Positions 55,328-64,000 of a stretch of DNA of 64,000 nucleotides are shown here, piece after piece. The stretch is taken from positions 186,001 through 250,000 of the forward strand of contig CAVZCU010000013.1 in NCBI GenBank assembly GCA_963773845.1. The letters are read 5' to 3'. The first letter of the stretch is position 1. Each line of letters opens with the position of its first letter. The translations under genes and the position numbers were made by a program. Source of the DNA: SIAJ01 sp963773845. GTDB taxonomy: Bacteria; Planctomycetota; Planctomycetia; Gemmatales; Gemmataceae. The notes beneath the pieces are model-generated. The model ran no database searches, was not told the DNA's origin, and worked only from the letters and a program-made list of their open reading frames with translations.

Positions 55328-55985
55328 ATTTGGTGCCATGGCCTGGTTCGCTTTGGACCTCGATTTCGCCGCTGTGCGCCTGCACGATCTTGCGCGTCGT
55401 GGCGAGACCGAGGCCCGTGCCGCCCGGCTTGGTCGTGTGAAACGGTCGAAAGATCTTCTTCAATTCGTCCGCTTCGATGCCGGTGCCGGTGTCAATCACA
55501 TCGAGGCAAACCAGTTCGCCATCCAGGCGCGTCTGAAGAACGATCTCGCCGCCCTCCGGCATGGCCTGCTCGGCGTTGAGCATCAGATTGAGGAGAGCTT
55601 GCTTGAACAGCTCCCGATCGAGCTGGACCGGCGGCAATCCGGGAGCGGGATAGAGTTTGATCGTGATGTTGGCGGCCCGTGCCGTTGGGCCGAAGAAGTC
55701 AATCATTTCACTGGCGATGTCTTCAACTCGGGTCGGCTCTTTTTTCGGCTCTTGCGATCGGACAAAGCGGAGGAAGTCGTTCGAGACCTCAACCAGCTTT
55801 TCCGATTGCCTCAGCAGTCGGTCAATCCGTTGCTTCGCCCGGCGTTCGCGCGTCGTTTGCGGTTCGGCGAAGTCCTCGGCCAAGAGCTGGAGATTGAGGT
55901 TGAGGGTGCTGACGTGGTTTTTGACTTCGTGAATGAATCCCCCGGCCAACTCGGCCACCTCGGCCAGGTGTTCGGGAGGAGGCAT
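55287..55985 (-). CDS. Soluble histidine kinase
   Basis: 232 aa, only the catalytic core: H-box FIHEVKNHVSTLNLNL (His near residue 19), N-box LLNLMLNAEQAMP, G1 DTGTGIEADEL, F-box IFRPFHTTKPGG, G2 GGTGLGLATTRKI. No membrane segment or sensor domain, so input must come from a partner protein. HEVKNHVSTL is close to the NtrB/HPK4 group. No response regulator is adjacent. Overlaps the uppP 3' end by 41 bases; its start lies just upstream of the palindrome at 56006. Confidence 0.85.
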   Translation of the reverse strand: MPPPEHLAEVAELAGGFIHEVKNHVSTLNLNLQLLAEDFAEPQTTRERRAKQRIDRLLRQSEKLVEVSNDFLRFVRSQEPKKEPTRVEDIASEMIDFFGPTARAANITIKLYPAPGLPPVQLDRELFKQALLNLMLNAEQAMPEGGEIVLQTRLDGELVCLDVIDTGTGIEADELKKIFRPFHTTKPGGTGLGLATTRKIVQAHSGEIEVQSEPGHGTKFTIRLPKVVEAIR

Positions 55986-56005
55986 GAAAGTTCACCAATG
56001 GGAAC

Positions 56006-56077
56006 GGCGAGCGGAGCGGCGTCAGCCACCCAATAATGACGCTTCATTATCGGGCGGTTGACGCCGCTCCGCTCGCC
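56006..56077. repeat. Palindromic repeat of the GGCGAGC-GGAGCGGCGT family
   Basis: Arms 56006-56039 and 56044-56077 match at 31 of 34 positions, with a four-base loop. Sits ten bases after the pnp stop and 20 bases before the kinase start on the minus strand, the position of a terminator or processing site. Confidence 0.75.
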
Positions 56078-56086
56078 CAGGAATTC

Positions 56087-58313
56087 CTACCGTCGCCGAT
56101 CGCCGCCCCGGCCGCGACCGCCGCCACCGCCGCCGCGTTCACCGCGATACTCGCCCCGATCGCCGCGTTCCGGACGCTCTTCACGTGGCGGACGGTCCTC
56201 GAACTCGCCGCCGTCTTCGCCGCCGCCAGCGGGCGGAGCGATCAACGCCTTGCGTGAGAGCTTCACGCGATTCTGGTCGTCGATCGCGATCACCTTCACA
56301 TCGACAACGTCGCCCATCCGTAATACGTCGTCCACGCGACCGACGCGATAATGATCGATCTCGCTGATGTGGAGTAGCCCATCCTTGCCGGGGACGATCT
56401 CGACGAACGCTCCGAAATCCTTGATTGACGCGACCTTGCCGGTATAAACTTTGCCGACTTGAATTTCCTCGCACAGCGCCTCGACCTTTGCCAAAGCGGC
56501 TTCGGCGCCGGCTGCTTCGCTGTGGGCCACGTATACGGTACCGTCGTCGTCGACGTCAATCTTGGCACCGGTGGATTCCTGAATCCCCTTGATTGTCTTG
56601 CCGCCCGGCCCGATCAGCAAGCCGATCTTCTCGGGGCTGATCTTGGTCGTCAACAACCGCGGCGCCGTCTTGCTCAACTCGGCGCGCGGCTTTCGAAGAG
56701 TTCCGAGCATCGCTTTGAGGATTTCTCGCCGGGCGTCCTTGGCTTGCATGAGCGCCCCGCGAATGATCTCTTCGCCGATCCCTTCGATTTTGAGATCGAG
56801 TTGAATGCCGGTGACCCCGTTCGGCGTGCCGGCGACCTTGAAGTCCATATCGCCGAAATGATCTTCATCGCCCTGAATGTCGGTAAACAGGCTGAAGCGT
56901 TCGCCATCCTTGACCAGGCCGATGGATACGCCCGCTACTGGCTGTCGAATGGGCACGCCCGCATCCATCAGCGCCAACGTTCCACCGCATACGGAGGCCA
57001 TCGATGACGAGCCGTTCGATTCGAGGATTTCGGAAATGAGACGAACCGTGTACGGAAACTTGGCCGGCAACGGCATCACGGCTTTGAGCGAACGCTCGGC
57101 CAACATCCCGTGGCCAATCTCGCGGCGACCGGGCCCGCGAATCGGCTTGCATTCGCCGACGCTGAACGGCGGGAAATTGTAATCGAGCATGAACTTTTTG
57201 GAGTATTCGCCTTCGAGTCCTTCGACCTTTTGTTCGTCGCCGACGGTACCGAGCGTGGCAATGACCAGCGCCTGTGTTTCGCCACGTTGAAAGATCGCTG
57301 AGCCGTGCGTGCTGGGCAAAACGCCCACTTCGCAATGCAGCGCGGCGAATTTCCTTGAATTCGCGGCCATCGAGGCGAGTGCCTGCCAGGGCCAAATCGC
57401 GGAACGCCTTCTCTTCCAGGGCCATCCACGCCAGGTTGAACTGCTGAACCGTGTACTGCGCGCCCTCGTCCGGCAAATACTCGGTCTTGAGCTTCTCTTT
57501 CAGCTCATCGACCTTGGCATAACGCTCCAACTTGATCTTGGTCAGTTTGCGTGTCTTCAAGTCTTCGAGATATTTCTCGGCAAAGATGGCCGCCAGCGGA
57601 TTCGCCGCCGAAGAGGGCGGTGGCTCTTTGGGACCTAATCCCGCTTTGGCACGGAGTTCCTCGATGGCATCAATGATTCGCACGATGTGCCCGTGGCCGA
57701 ACATGACTGCCTCGGAAACGACCTCTTCGGGCAGTTCACGAGCGAAGCCTTCGATCATCGCGACCGCGTCGCGGGTGCCGGCCACGACCAGATCGAGGTC
57801 GCTGTGCTCCATGTCGGAATGCGTCGGATTGACGACGAACTCGCCGTTCAACCGTCCCACCCGAACGGCGCCGGTCGGTTTCAAAAAGGGAATGGGCGAG
57901 ACATGAAGGGCGGCGCTTGCGCCGATCATGCCAAGGATGTCCGGGTCATTCTCCTTGTCGGACGAATAGACCGTTGCCATGACTTGCACTTCGTTGAAGA
58001 AGTCGGCAGGGAAGAGCGGGCGGATCGGCCGGTCGATCAAGCGCGACGTCAGCGTTTCCTTGGTGGAAGGACGGGTTTCCCGTTTGATGTAGCCGCCTGG
58101 AAACTTGCCCGCGGCAGCGGTTCGTTCGCGATATTCGACCTGGAGCGGAAAAAAATCCACCCCTGGTCGGGTGTTGCCTTCGACGGCAGCAACCAGCACC
58201 ATGGTGTCGCCCAGGCGAACCATGACGGCGCCATCGGCTTGCTTTGCGAGTCTGCCGGTTTCGAGACTAAGGGTTGATTCGCCTAAGGCGCATTCAACAA
58301 GTGTGCCTTCCAC
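56087..58313 (-). CDS. pnp: Polyribonucleotide nucleotidyltransferase, one frame break
   Basis: About 742 aa. First RNase PH domain (SLETGRLAKQADGAVMVRLG, GGYIKRETRPSTKETLTSRL), linker helices, second RNase PH domain (MLDYNFPPFSVGECKP, SSSMASVCGGTLALMDAGVP), KH domain (IGLLIGPGGKTIKGIQ), S1 domain (VYTGKVASIKDFGAFVEIVP). A Gly/Arg-rich tail of about 45 residues follows (PREERPERGDRGEYRGE onward), not typical of bacterial PNPase. The frame shifts near 57345 (DGREFKEIR to ALHCEVGVLPSTHGS). An essential-like enzyme broken by one base points to sequence error. Exoribonuclease of the RNA degradosome; follows rpsO, the classic order. Confidence 0.92.
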
Positions 58314-58440
58314 AGAAGGATCCTCTCACGGATGCGGCAGGAGTCGAGCCAGCGACCTTTGAGAGGAGCTTCCCGTTCCGAGGTTCAAGTCGATGAGTTG
58401 CTTTTGAACTTGAAACTGGAAACCGGAAACCTGCGATCGA

Positions 58441-58710
58441 TTACTTTCGGAGCCCCAACTTCTGGATCAGCGCCAAGTAGCGGGGGCGATCCGTGTTCTG
58501 CAAATACTTGAGCAGATCGGACCTGCGACTGACCATTTTGAGCAGCCCACGCCGGGAGGCGTGGTCCTTCTTGTTGGCCCGCATGTGTTCCGTCAGACCG
58601 TTGATACGTTCGGTCAAGAGCGCGACCTGAACTTCGGGTGAACCGCTATCAATCTCGGCACGCCGATGTTGGCCAATAATTTCGGTCTTCCGCTCCCGCG
58701 ACATCGTCAT
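58441..58710 (-). CDS. rpsO: 30S ribosomal protein S15
   Basis: 89 aa from ATG 58710, behind TTGAGGCAAAAC. Full family match: SRERKTEIIGQHRRAEIDSG, SPEVQVALLTERINGLTEHM, NKKDHASRRGLLKMVSRRSD, LLKYLQNTDRPRYLALIQKL, LGLRK. S15 binds 16S rRNA helices 20-22 in early 30S assembly. It is upstream of pnp, separated by 127 bases, as in most bacteria. An autoregulatory leader is likely upstream but I cannot identify it. Confidence 0.95.
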   Translation of the reverse strand: MTMSRERKTEIIGQHRRAEIDSGSPEVQVALLTERINGLTEHMRANKKDHASRRGLLKMVSRRSDLLKYLQNTDRPRYLALIQKLGLRK

Positions 58711-58852
58711 GTTTTGCCTCAACTTACCCGACCGGTGACTCGACTCCTGCCTCGTTACTCAAACCATCACATTTGGTTTGCCAATACGGTATGCGAGCAT
58801 TGTGGGGAGTGAGGGGATGGGAGACAAGGGATGCGGTCGAATTTGGCGGCCC

Positions 58853-59314
58853 TTAAGTCGAACCTGTCCGTCGCGAGCGCTCGAACGCTCGTACAACGTC
58901 TTCCTGCTCCGAAACTTCGATGGACCCAGGGCGAAGTTCGCGCACTTTGCGAATCGCCTCACGTGCGGTCAATCCTTGATGGACGAAATAAGCAGCCAAC
59001 AATGTTCCGGTCCGGCCACGCCCCGCCATGCAATGAAGGGCCACGCCCATGTTCGACGCCTTCGCCTTGTCGATGACAGTCATCACTTCTTCGATTTGCT
59101 CGATCGATGGCGTTTCCATGTCGGCGACCGGGACATGGACGGCCATCAACCCCGCGGAATGAATCCAGCTTCGGGGCAATTCTTCTTCCGTCAGCGTGAT
59201 CAGGATGTCCACCCCCTCGGAGCGCAGCCAGGAAAGTTGCTCCTGACTGTCGGGCCAGGCACATGCCGCTACCAGCGGCTGATCGACCCAGGTGAAGAAG
59301 TAGGGGCGGGACAT
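58853..59314 (-). CDS. Dual-specificity protein phosphatase
   Basis: 153 aa from ATG 59314. The phosphatase loop HCMAGRGRTG has the nucleophilic Cys and the Arg of HCxxGxxR. The general-acid Asp is probably in VPVADMETPS. GLTAREAIRKVRELRPGSIE is the family motif after the loop. A longer frame to ATG 59377/59380 is possible (MMGEEFIVNHSCLNLLLPGD), but no ribosome binding site distinguishes the starts. Cytoplasmic; acts on phosphoproteins or phosphoinositol-like substrates. Located downstream of the release-factor-like gene on the same strand. Confidence 0.8.
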   Translation of the reverse strand: MSRPYFFTWVDQPLVAACAWPDSQEQLSWLRSEGVDILITLTEEELPRSWIHSAGLMAVHVPVADMETPSIEQIEEVMTVIDKAKASNMGVALHCMAGRGRTGTLLAAYFVHQGLTAREAIRKVRELRPGSIEVSEQEDVVRAFERSRRTGST

Positions 59315-59394
59315 CAGGCCATCGCCGGGCAATAGAAGATTGAGGCAACTGTGGTTCACAATGAACTCTTCTCCCATCATACGTGGCGTCTCGA

Positions 59395-60015
59395 TTATCG
59401 GAGGGCCTTCTGGCCGAATCGCATCCGCAATTGGTTGGCGGTTTGCCAGACCTTTGGGTCGGCTTGCAGGAAATCGACCAAATTGGCGGTGGAAATCCCG
59501 AGCAGTTTCGCTGCGTCCGCCACGCGGGCTTCGACCGCGGCCAGCACATCCAGTACGACCCCGACGGCCGGCCAAAAACGTGGGTCCTTGATGCCGAGAT
59601 GCAGCCGCCCTAGCCCATCGCGGGCCGGTGCAAAATCGGGATGCTGGATGATTTCGGCCGAAGCCGGTTCGCGAATTTCGAGATACAAGGCGCGTCGTAG
59701 GCGCTTCAACGCCTTTGCTTTGTTTTCGTGTTGGGATCGGCTTTCTTCGGCGATAACGATCAAGCCGCTTGGTGAATGCCGGAGCCGGACGGCGGAACTG
59801 GTTTTATTCCGCTTTTGCCCACCCGGACCGCTGGCTCGGTATGTGTCTACCTCGCATTGGGCGAGCAACTGATCGTCGTCCAGAACGGTCCACGAAGCGC
59901 GGCCGGTGGCCGAAGAGATCTGACTGGACTGATGGGACGCACGGGACTGGCAGGACGAATCGGCTGTGGGCCGATTCGTTTTATCAGTCGCGTGCGTCCC
60001 ATCCACCTCGTGCAT
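59395..60015 (-). CDS. Release-factor-like GGQ protein
   Basis: 206 aa as drawn. The core is a class I release-factor peptidyl hydrolase domain with GGQ (YRASGPGGQKRNKTSSAVRL), then RHSPSGLIVIAEESRSQHEN and a basic region (KAKALKRLRRALYLE). There is no codon-recognition domain, so it resembles ArfB/PrfH-like rescue factors, with an extra C-terminal helical part (ADAAKLLGISTANLVDFLQA). The ATG at 60015 overlaps the upstream stop (TGATG), but the first 40 residues come from a hairpin repeat (59931-60003) and may not be native; a start nearer 59900 is possible. Probably hydrolyses peptidyl-tRNA on stalled ribosomes. Confidence 0.7.
   Translation of the reverse strand: MHEVDGTHATDKTNRPTADSSCQSRASHQSSQISSATGRASWTVLDDDQLLAQCEVDTYRASGPGGQKRNKTSSAVRLRHSPSGLIVIAEESRSQHENKAKALKRLRRALYLEIREPASAEIIQHPDFAPARDGLGRLHLGIKDPRFWPAVGVVLDVLAAVEARVADAAKLLGISTANLVDFLQADPKVWQTANQLRMRFGQKALR
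59931..60003. repeat. Nested hairpin at the start of the release-factor-like gene
   Basis: Outer arms GATGGGACGCACG (59931-59943) and CGTGCGTCCCATC (59991-60003) are exact. Inner arms ACGAATCGGC and GCCGATTCGT (59955-59964, 59970-59979) are also exact with a five-base loop. A short T-run follows the inner stem on the plus strand. Confidence 0.7.
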
Positions 60016-61454
60016 CACACTACCAACTTCCACGGCTCGCGGTATTCACGGGCCAGCATCTGGTTGGCCTCCTCGTCGTTGACGAAGTGATGCATCTTCG
60101 GATCCCACTTGAGTGACTTGCCCGTGCGCATGGCAATGACACCGATATGGCAGACGATCACGGACCCGCCGCCGACCTGCGCACTGCAAATCGGCTGCAT
60201 CTTCCGCTCGCGAACGCATTCGAGGAAATTCCCCATGTGATTCCGTGGCCGGCTCGGATAGAGGTTCAGAGATTCATCTGTGGGCTTGGAAAGCAGCTTG
60301 GCGTCGGATGCCACCAACATCTCACGACTGACAAAGATCGAGCCATGCTCGCCGATGAATAACACCCCGTTCTCGTCCGGGCCAATGACTTCCATCGCCT
60401 GAGCCGGATTTCCTCGCCGCCGCCGCGTGTGTGGCTTGTCGTCCTTGTTCACCATCTTTCCCGTTTTCGTTCCGCCACCCGACATCGCGATGAGCTTGGT
60501 GCCGTTCGCGTATGTGTACTGCACGTGGAAATTGGGATGACAATTGTAGCCGTCGCCGCCGGAATACGGCTTATCCGCATGGAGGACTTCGACTGCGACC
60601 GGCCCGCTGCCGTCGGCGTTCATGGCCCATTGGGCGATGTCGAGGTGGTGGGCGCCCCAGTCCGTCATCTTTCCGCCGCTGTGCTCGTACCACCAGCGGA
60701 ATTCGTAGTGGCAGTTCGTTTGCTTCTTGTCTTTCGAAAGGCGATACGGCATCTTCGGGGTCGGCCCGAGCCACATGTCCCAGTCCAGTCCCTTCGGCGG
60801 TTCAACGGCGGGTATGGGGCCGCTGGTCGGATTTCCACCGACTCGCGCTTCAATGGTCTTGATCTTGCCAATGCGCCCGGACCTGACCAGTTCGACGGCC
60901 ATGCGGAACTGCGGCATCTCCGTTCGTTGCTGGCTGCCCGTTTGGAAAATGCGCCCTGTCTTGTGCTGATAGCCCTGAACGGCCAGCGACTCGGCAACCG
61001 TCAGTGTCAGTGGTTTTTCGCAATAGACATCCTTGCCGTTCTTCATCGCCTCGACGGCTACCAGCGCGTGCCAGTGATCCGGAATTGCGCAGATCACGGC
61101 ATCCACGTCCTTGCTGGCACATAACTCCCGGAAGTCATGGTAGCCCTTCGTCTCGTAGCCTTCCTTCTTGTACATTCCGGTCGCGTTTTCGAGATGGCGA
61201 GCATCCACATCACACAGGGCCGTAATGGTGAAATGATCGCGTTGGCTTTTGGAAGCCTGATAGATTCCCCACGACCGCCCGCCCGGGCTTCCGGTGCCGA
61301 CGATGCCGATCCGGATTTTTTCGCCCGGCTTTGGCTTCACGGGATCATCGGCCAAAACGCGCTGGGCATACCACGCGGGAAGCCCGACGGCACCGAGCGC
61401 GGCCAACGAATGTTGCATGAACCCACGGCGAGAGAGATTGCCTTTTTGGAACAT
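60015..61454 (-). CDS. Twin-arginine exported Gfo/Idh/MocA oxidoreductase
   Basis: 479 aa from ATG 61454, behind TCGAGGCTCTCCC. Tat signal LSRRGFMQHSLAALGAVGLP with signal cleavage near VLADDP. NAD(P)-binding domain (RIGIVGTGSPGGRSWGI), EKP motif (DVYCEKPLTLTVAES) and the planctomycete C-terminal domain (LDWDMWLGPTPKMPY, WWYEHSGGKMTDWGAHHLDI), where the paired His are likely catalytic. Intact frame. It differs from the copy at 20445-21781, with which it shares only the family framework. Likely oxidises or epimerises an exported sugar. Confidence 0.88.
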   Translation of the reverse strand: MFQKGNLSRRGFMQHSLAALGAVGLPAWYAQRVLADDPVKPKPGEKIRIGIVGTGSPGGRSWGIYQASKSQRDHFTITALCDVDARHLENATGMYKKEGYETKGYHDFRELCASKDVDAVICAIPDHWHALVAVEAMKNGKDVYCEKPLTLTVAESLAVQGYQHKTGRIFQTGSQQRTEMPQFRMAVELVRSGRIGKIKTIEARVGGNPTSGPIPAVEPPKGLDWDMWLGPTPKMPYRLSKDKKQTNCHYEFRWWYEHSGGKMTDWGAHHLDIAQWAMNADGSGPVAVEVLHADKPYSGGDGYNCHPNFHVQYTYANGTKLIAMSGGGTKTGKMVNKDDKPHTRRRRGNPAQAMEVIGPDENGVLFIGEHGSIFVSREMLVASDAKLLSKPTDESLNLYPSRPRNHMGNFLECVRERKMQPICSAQVGGGSVIVCHIGVIAMRTGKSLKWDPKMHHFVNDEEANQMLAREYREPWKLVV

Positions 61455-61693
61455 GGGAGAGCCTCGAATAAGCAGATCGTGGAATTGGCGGCGCGAGTAA
61501 TGTATCATCGCGGACCAACAGTTTGTATCAAAAACCCGGACGATACTCAGGAATACGCCGCGTCTGGGGTCAATGGTTCGCACTCTCTGCCATGATTTGC
61601 CTTGGAGCCCGATCCATAAAACACTCTTCGCCTATACTCGCCGTATTCGTCAAGTACGTGAACCCAACTTCGCCACACTTCTTGGAGAATGGA

Positions 61694-62404
61694 ATGATTC
61701 TGCATCCCCGTTTCTTGGTCAGTTCAATCGTCAGTTTGTGTCTGTTCTCATCGGCATTCGGCGACGACGCGACGGACAATCCCGCCGCCAAGCCGATGAA
61801 TCGCGATATTCCGCGGCACAAGCAGTTCTTGAAAATCGTCGCCTCGGGCGAAGGCGATGTCATTTTTTTGGGCGACAGCATTACCCACGGTTGGGAAGGA
61901 GCCGGCAGGAAAGTCTGGGCCAAAAACTTCGCGCCGCTCAAGGCCGTCAACCTGGGAATTGGCGGAGACCAGACCGGTCACGTCATCTGGCGGATCACTG
62001 AGGGCAAGGAAATTGAACCGCTTCATCCCAAGCTTGCCGTCATCATGATCGGCACGAACAACATGGGCCGCCATACAGCCGAGCAAATCGCCGGCGGCGT
62101 CAAGGCGATCGTCGACGAACTCCGAAAGCAAAAGCCCAAAATGAAAATCCTGGTCCTCGGGATCTTCCCGCGTTCGCACAAGGCGGATGACAAGGTTCGC
62201 GACAAGATCAAGCGGACGAATGCGATCATCGCCAAGCTCGACGACGGGAAAATGGTCTTCTACAAGGACATTGGTGACAAGTTTCTTGAAAAGGACGGCA
62301 CGCTCGAAAAGAGTATCATGCCAGACTATTTGCACCCGAATGAGGCGGGCTATGAAATCTGGGCCGCAGCGATCAAGGACGACGTGATCAAACTGATGAA
62401 GTAG
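61694..62404 (+). CDS. Secreted SGNH/GDSL-family esterase
   Basis: 236 aa from ATG 61694, behind CTTGGAGAATGGA. Signal peptide (MILHPRFLVSSIVSLCLFSS). All SGNH blocks are visible: block I FLGDSITHGWEG with nucleophile Ser, block II Gly in VNLGIGGDQTGHV, block III Asn in MIGTNNMGRH, block V Asp and His in MPDYLHPNEAGYE. Close to the platelet-activating-factor acetylhydrolase-like and carbohydrate-esterase GDSL groups. Likely removes acetyl groups from polysaccharide outside the cytoplasm. Divergent from the Gfo/Idh gene. Confidence 0.88.
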   Translation: MILHPRFLVSSIVSLCLFSSAFGDDATDNPAAKPMNRDIPRHKQFLKIVASGEGDVIFLGDSITHGWEGAGRKVWAKNFAPLKAVNLGIGGDQTGHVIWRITEGKEIEPLHPKLAVIMIGTNNMGRHTAEQIAGGVKAIVDELRKQKPKMKILVLGIFPRSHKADDKVRDKIKRTNAIIAKLDDGKMVFYKDIGDKFLEKDGTLEKSIMPDYLHPNEAGYEIWAAAIKDDVIKLMK

Positions 62405-62436
62405 TTGCGTGTGGGATGAGTGGATAGCTGCGTGGC

Positions 62437-62511
62437 GGCGAGCCGAGCGGCGCAAGCCGCCGGCCGTTGTCATGATCCGACGCCTGACGGTGTTCGGCTC
62501 GCTCGCGCCCA
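62437..62511. repeat. Degenerate copy of the GGCGAGCCGAGCGGCG palindrome
   Basis: Left arm GGCGAGCCGAGCGGCGCAAG, symmetrical centre TCATGA at 62470-62475, right arm with CGACGCCTGACGGTGTTCGG then CTCGCTCGC. The arms match less well than in the other copies. Located just after the GDSL gene. Confidence 0.55.
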
Positions 62512-62522
62512 ACGATTGAGAA

Positions 62523-64000
62523 ATGTCCGCTGCACAAATGCCCAACGTTGCTCTCTACTTCGACGCCGATGCCTACACCGAAGCGCATCAGCTTGCCGGA
62601 GACTGCGCGGACCGGCGGGGCTCATGGGTCGACAGGTCGCGGGCAAGGAGTTCCTGGATGCCTATCTCACGCATGGCCGATCGGATCGGCTTCGAGCGGT
62701 CGTGCGCTCGCGGGACCGGGCGGAACCGCTCGTTCGTATCTGTCGCGATCACCCCTCGAGCCGAGTGCGCGAGCGAAAGCAGTCGATCGCTGTCGAAACT
62801 GATTTCTTGGCGGGAACAACCGCGGATGCAAGCTGTTTTGCACTTCCCATCGCCGCCCGAGGCCCGCTTCGCATGGGCGCGTCAAGCAACCGGCCGCCGT
62901 TTCGCTCTATCGGGCGTGACCCACACCCTGTCGACCCAAGCCGCCGTGCAAGCGCTCTGCGAATTGGTAACTGCGCCTTACGAAGCCTTCGATTCGTTAG
63001 TATGCACCTCGCGCGCCGTGGCCGACATGGTCCATGCCGTCACTGGTGCTTACGGCGAGTACTTGAAGGAACGGTTCGGAGGATCGCCAGGAATGCGATC
63101 TCGGATCGAAGTAATTCCTCTTGGCGTCAACCCTGATCGATTTCGCCCGCCGAGCGTCGACGAAAGGTCGAGACGTCGTGCTCAACTCGGAGTCGGTGCC
63201 GAGGATGTCGTCATCCTGTGCGTCGGCCGGCTATCGCACCACGCGAAGGCACATCCGTTCCCCGTTTTCTTCGCTGCTGAGCAAGCTGCCCGGCAAACGG
63301 GCAAGAAAGTGCGACTTGTCTTCGCCGGTTGGGCGGCGCATCCCGCCATCGACCGTGCGTTCCGCGAGGGTGCGGCACGATTCGCCCCCTCCGTGAACGT
63401 CATGTTCCTAGATGGAATCAACCCGTCACTTCGCCAGGGTGTCTGGCACGCCGCCGATGTGTTTGTCTCGTTGCCGGACAACATTCAGGAGACTTTCGGC
63501 CTTGTTGTCCTTGAGGCGATGGCGAGCGGGTTGGCGGTGGTCGGTTCGGACTGGGATGGATATCGCGATCTGATCGAGGACGGATCCACCGGCTGGCTGG
63601 TCCCCACGCGCATGGTCCGCGGGGCGACGGCGAAGTCGACCGCACGGTTTCTCTTCGGACAAGTGAACTACGATCATTTCCTCGCCGAGTGCAGTCAGGC
63701 GGCGGCCGTCGATTCCGCCGCGGCCGCCGACGCCCTGACTCGGCTGGTCTCCGACGACACACTGCGATCGCGGTTTGGCTCCGCCGGCCGCGAACGGGTC
63801 TTGAAACACTTCACCTGGGAGCGGGTCGTTCGCGCTTATGAATCGCTGTGGGCCGAGCAGGAACGAGCGCTTTCGACATGGACTGGCCCCAAATCTGGTA
63901 TCGGCCCGGCGAACTATGTCGCGCCGGAAGTGAGCTTTGCGAGTTATCCTTCGACTTGGCTTACGGACGACGATCGCCTGCAAGCACCGCCCGATGCCGC
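62523..64000 (+). CDS. GT4-type glycosyltransferase, partial at right edge, two compensating frame breaks
   Basis: Runs off the window after about 490 codons. Starts ATG 62523 (MSAAQMPNVALYFDADAYTE). The natural protein switches frame near 62605 (to GLMGRQVAGKEFLDAYLTHG and RLRAVVRSRDRAEPLVRICR) and returns near 62830 (AVLHFPSPPEARFAWARQ). The first frame also stays open throughout, so the break is easy to miss. The GT-B C-terminal half shows VILCVGRLSHHAKAHP, RLVFAGWAAHPAIDRAF, ADVFVSLPDNIQETFGLVVL and EAMASGLAVVGSDWDGYRDL, with the EX7E-like donor motif. Transfers an activated sugar in glycan synthesis; acceptor unknown. Confidence 0.75.
   Translation, partial: MSAAQMPNVALYFDADAYTEAHQLAGDCADRRGSWVDRSRARSSWMPISRMADRIGFERSCARGTGRNRSFVSVAITPRAECASESSRSLSKLISWREQPRMQAVLHFPSPPEARFAWARQATGRRFALSGVTHTLSTQAAVQALCELVTAPYEAFDSLVCTSRAVADMVHAVTGAYGEYLKERFGGSPGMRSRIEVIPLGVNPDRFRPPSVDERSRRRAQLGVGAEDVVILCVGRLSHHAKAHPFPVFFAAEQAARQTGKKVRLVFAGWAAHPAIDRAFREGAARFAPSVNVMFLDGINPSLRQGVWHAADVFVSLPDNIQETFGLVVLEAMASGLAVVGSDWDGYRDLIEDGSTGWLVPTRMVRGATAKSTARFLFGQVNYDHFLAECSQAAAVDSAAAADALTRLVSDDTLRSRFGSAGRERVLKHFTWERVVRAYESLWAEQERALSTWTGPKSGIGPANYVAPEVSFASYPSTWLTDDDRLQAPPDA

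Noticed and set aside
58370..58410. tRNA-like T-arm (GAGGTTCAAGTCGATG)
   Set aside because: The flanking bases do not pair and no anticodon or acceptor stem can be drawn.

Overview
The window looks like chromosome of a planctomycete, most likely Gemmataceae-like. The grounds are: moderately high GC; several membrane proteins that begin with a CxxC zinc ribbon; a secreted protein with the LEPLESRLTPA leader motif; a DUF4058 protein; twin-arginine Gfo/Idh/MocA oxidoreductases; and many palindromic intergenic repeats. The left edge falls between genes. The right edge cuts a glycosyltransferase.

Layout. 0-2.8 kb: small unrecognised genes and a DUF2784 membrane protein. 2.8-7.2 kb (minus strand): a three-gene operon of opine dehydrogenase, a cobalamin-binding/mutase-like protein and an MFS exporter. 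This is the most novel-looking unit here. 7.8-8.5 kb: a DUF2089 regulator with a small membrane protein. 8.5-15 kb (minus): a nitrate assimilation operon nasA-narK-nirBD, with nirB and nirD apparently fused. 15.4-17.2 kb: acyl-CoA dehydrogenase. 17.3-20.0 kb: copper ATPase CopA coupled to a cupredoxin. 20-26.4 kb: Gfo/Idh oxidoreductase, rhomboid protease, secreted hydrolase and a VWA protein. 27-30.5 kb: a two-component operon. 30.8-40.7 kb: YifB ATPase, zinc-ribbon membrane proteins, a dolichol-phosphate-mannose-synthase-like transferase, a WD40 protein and a trypsin-like protease.

41-51 kb is accessory in character: a secreted LEPLESRLTPA protein, palindromic tandem repeats, one intact and one decayed toxin-antitoxin module, and a type IIG restriction-modification gene coupled to an HNH endonuclease. 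From 51 kb the content is housekeeping: a PLD-like nuclease, tadA, an ABC permease, uppP, a soluble histidine kinase, pnp, rpsO, a dual-specificity phosphatase, a release-factor-like protein, Gfo/Idh, a GDSL esterase and a glycosyltransferase.

Reading caution. About twenty coding regions or segments are broken by single-base frame shifts, several at runs of five C or G, and even pnp is affected. The simplest reading is residual sequencing indels. I therefore annotate these loci as one gene each across the break and do not call them pseudogenes. The in-frame TGA in the MFS exporter is a substitution and is treated separately. No tRNA, rRNA, CRISPR array or intact transposase was seen.
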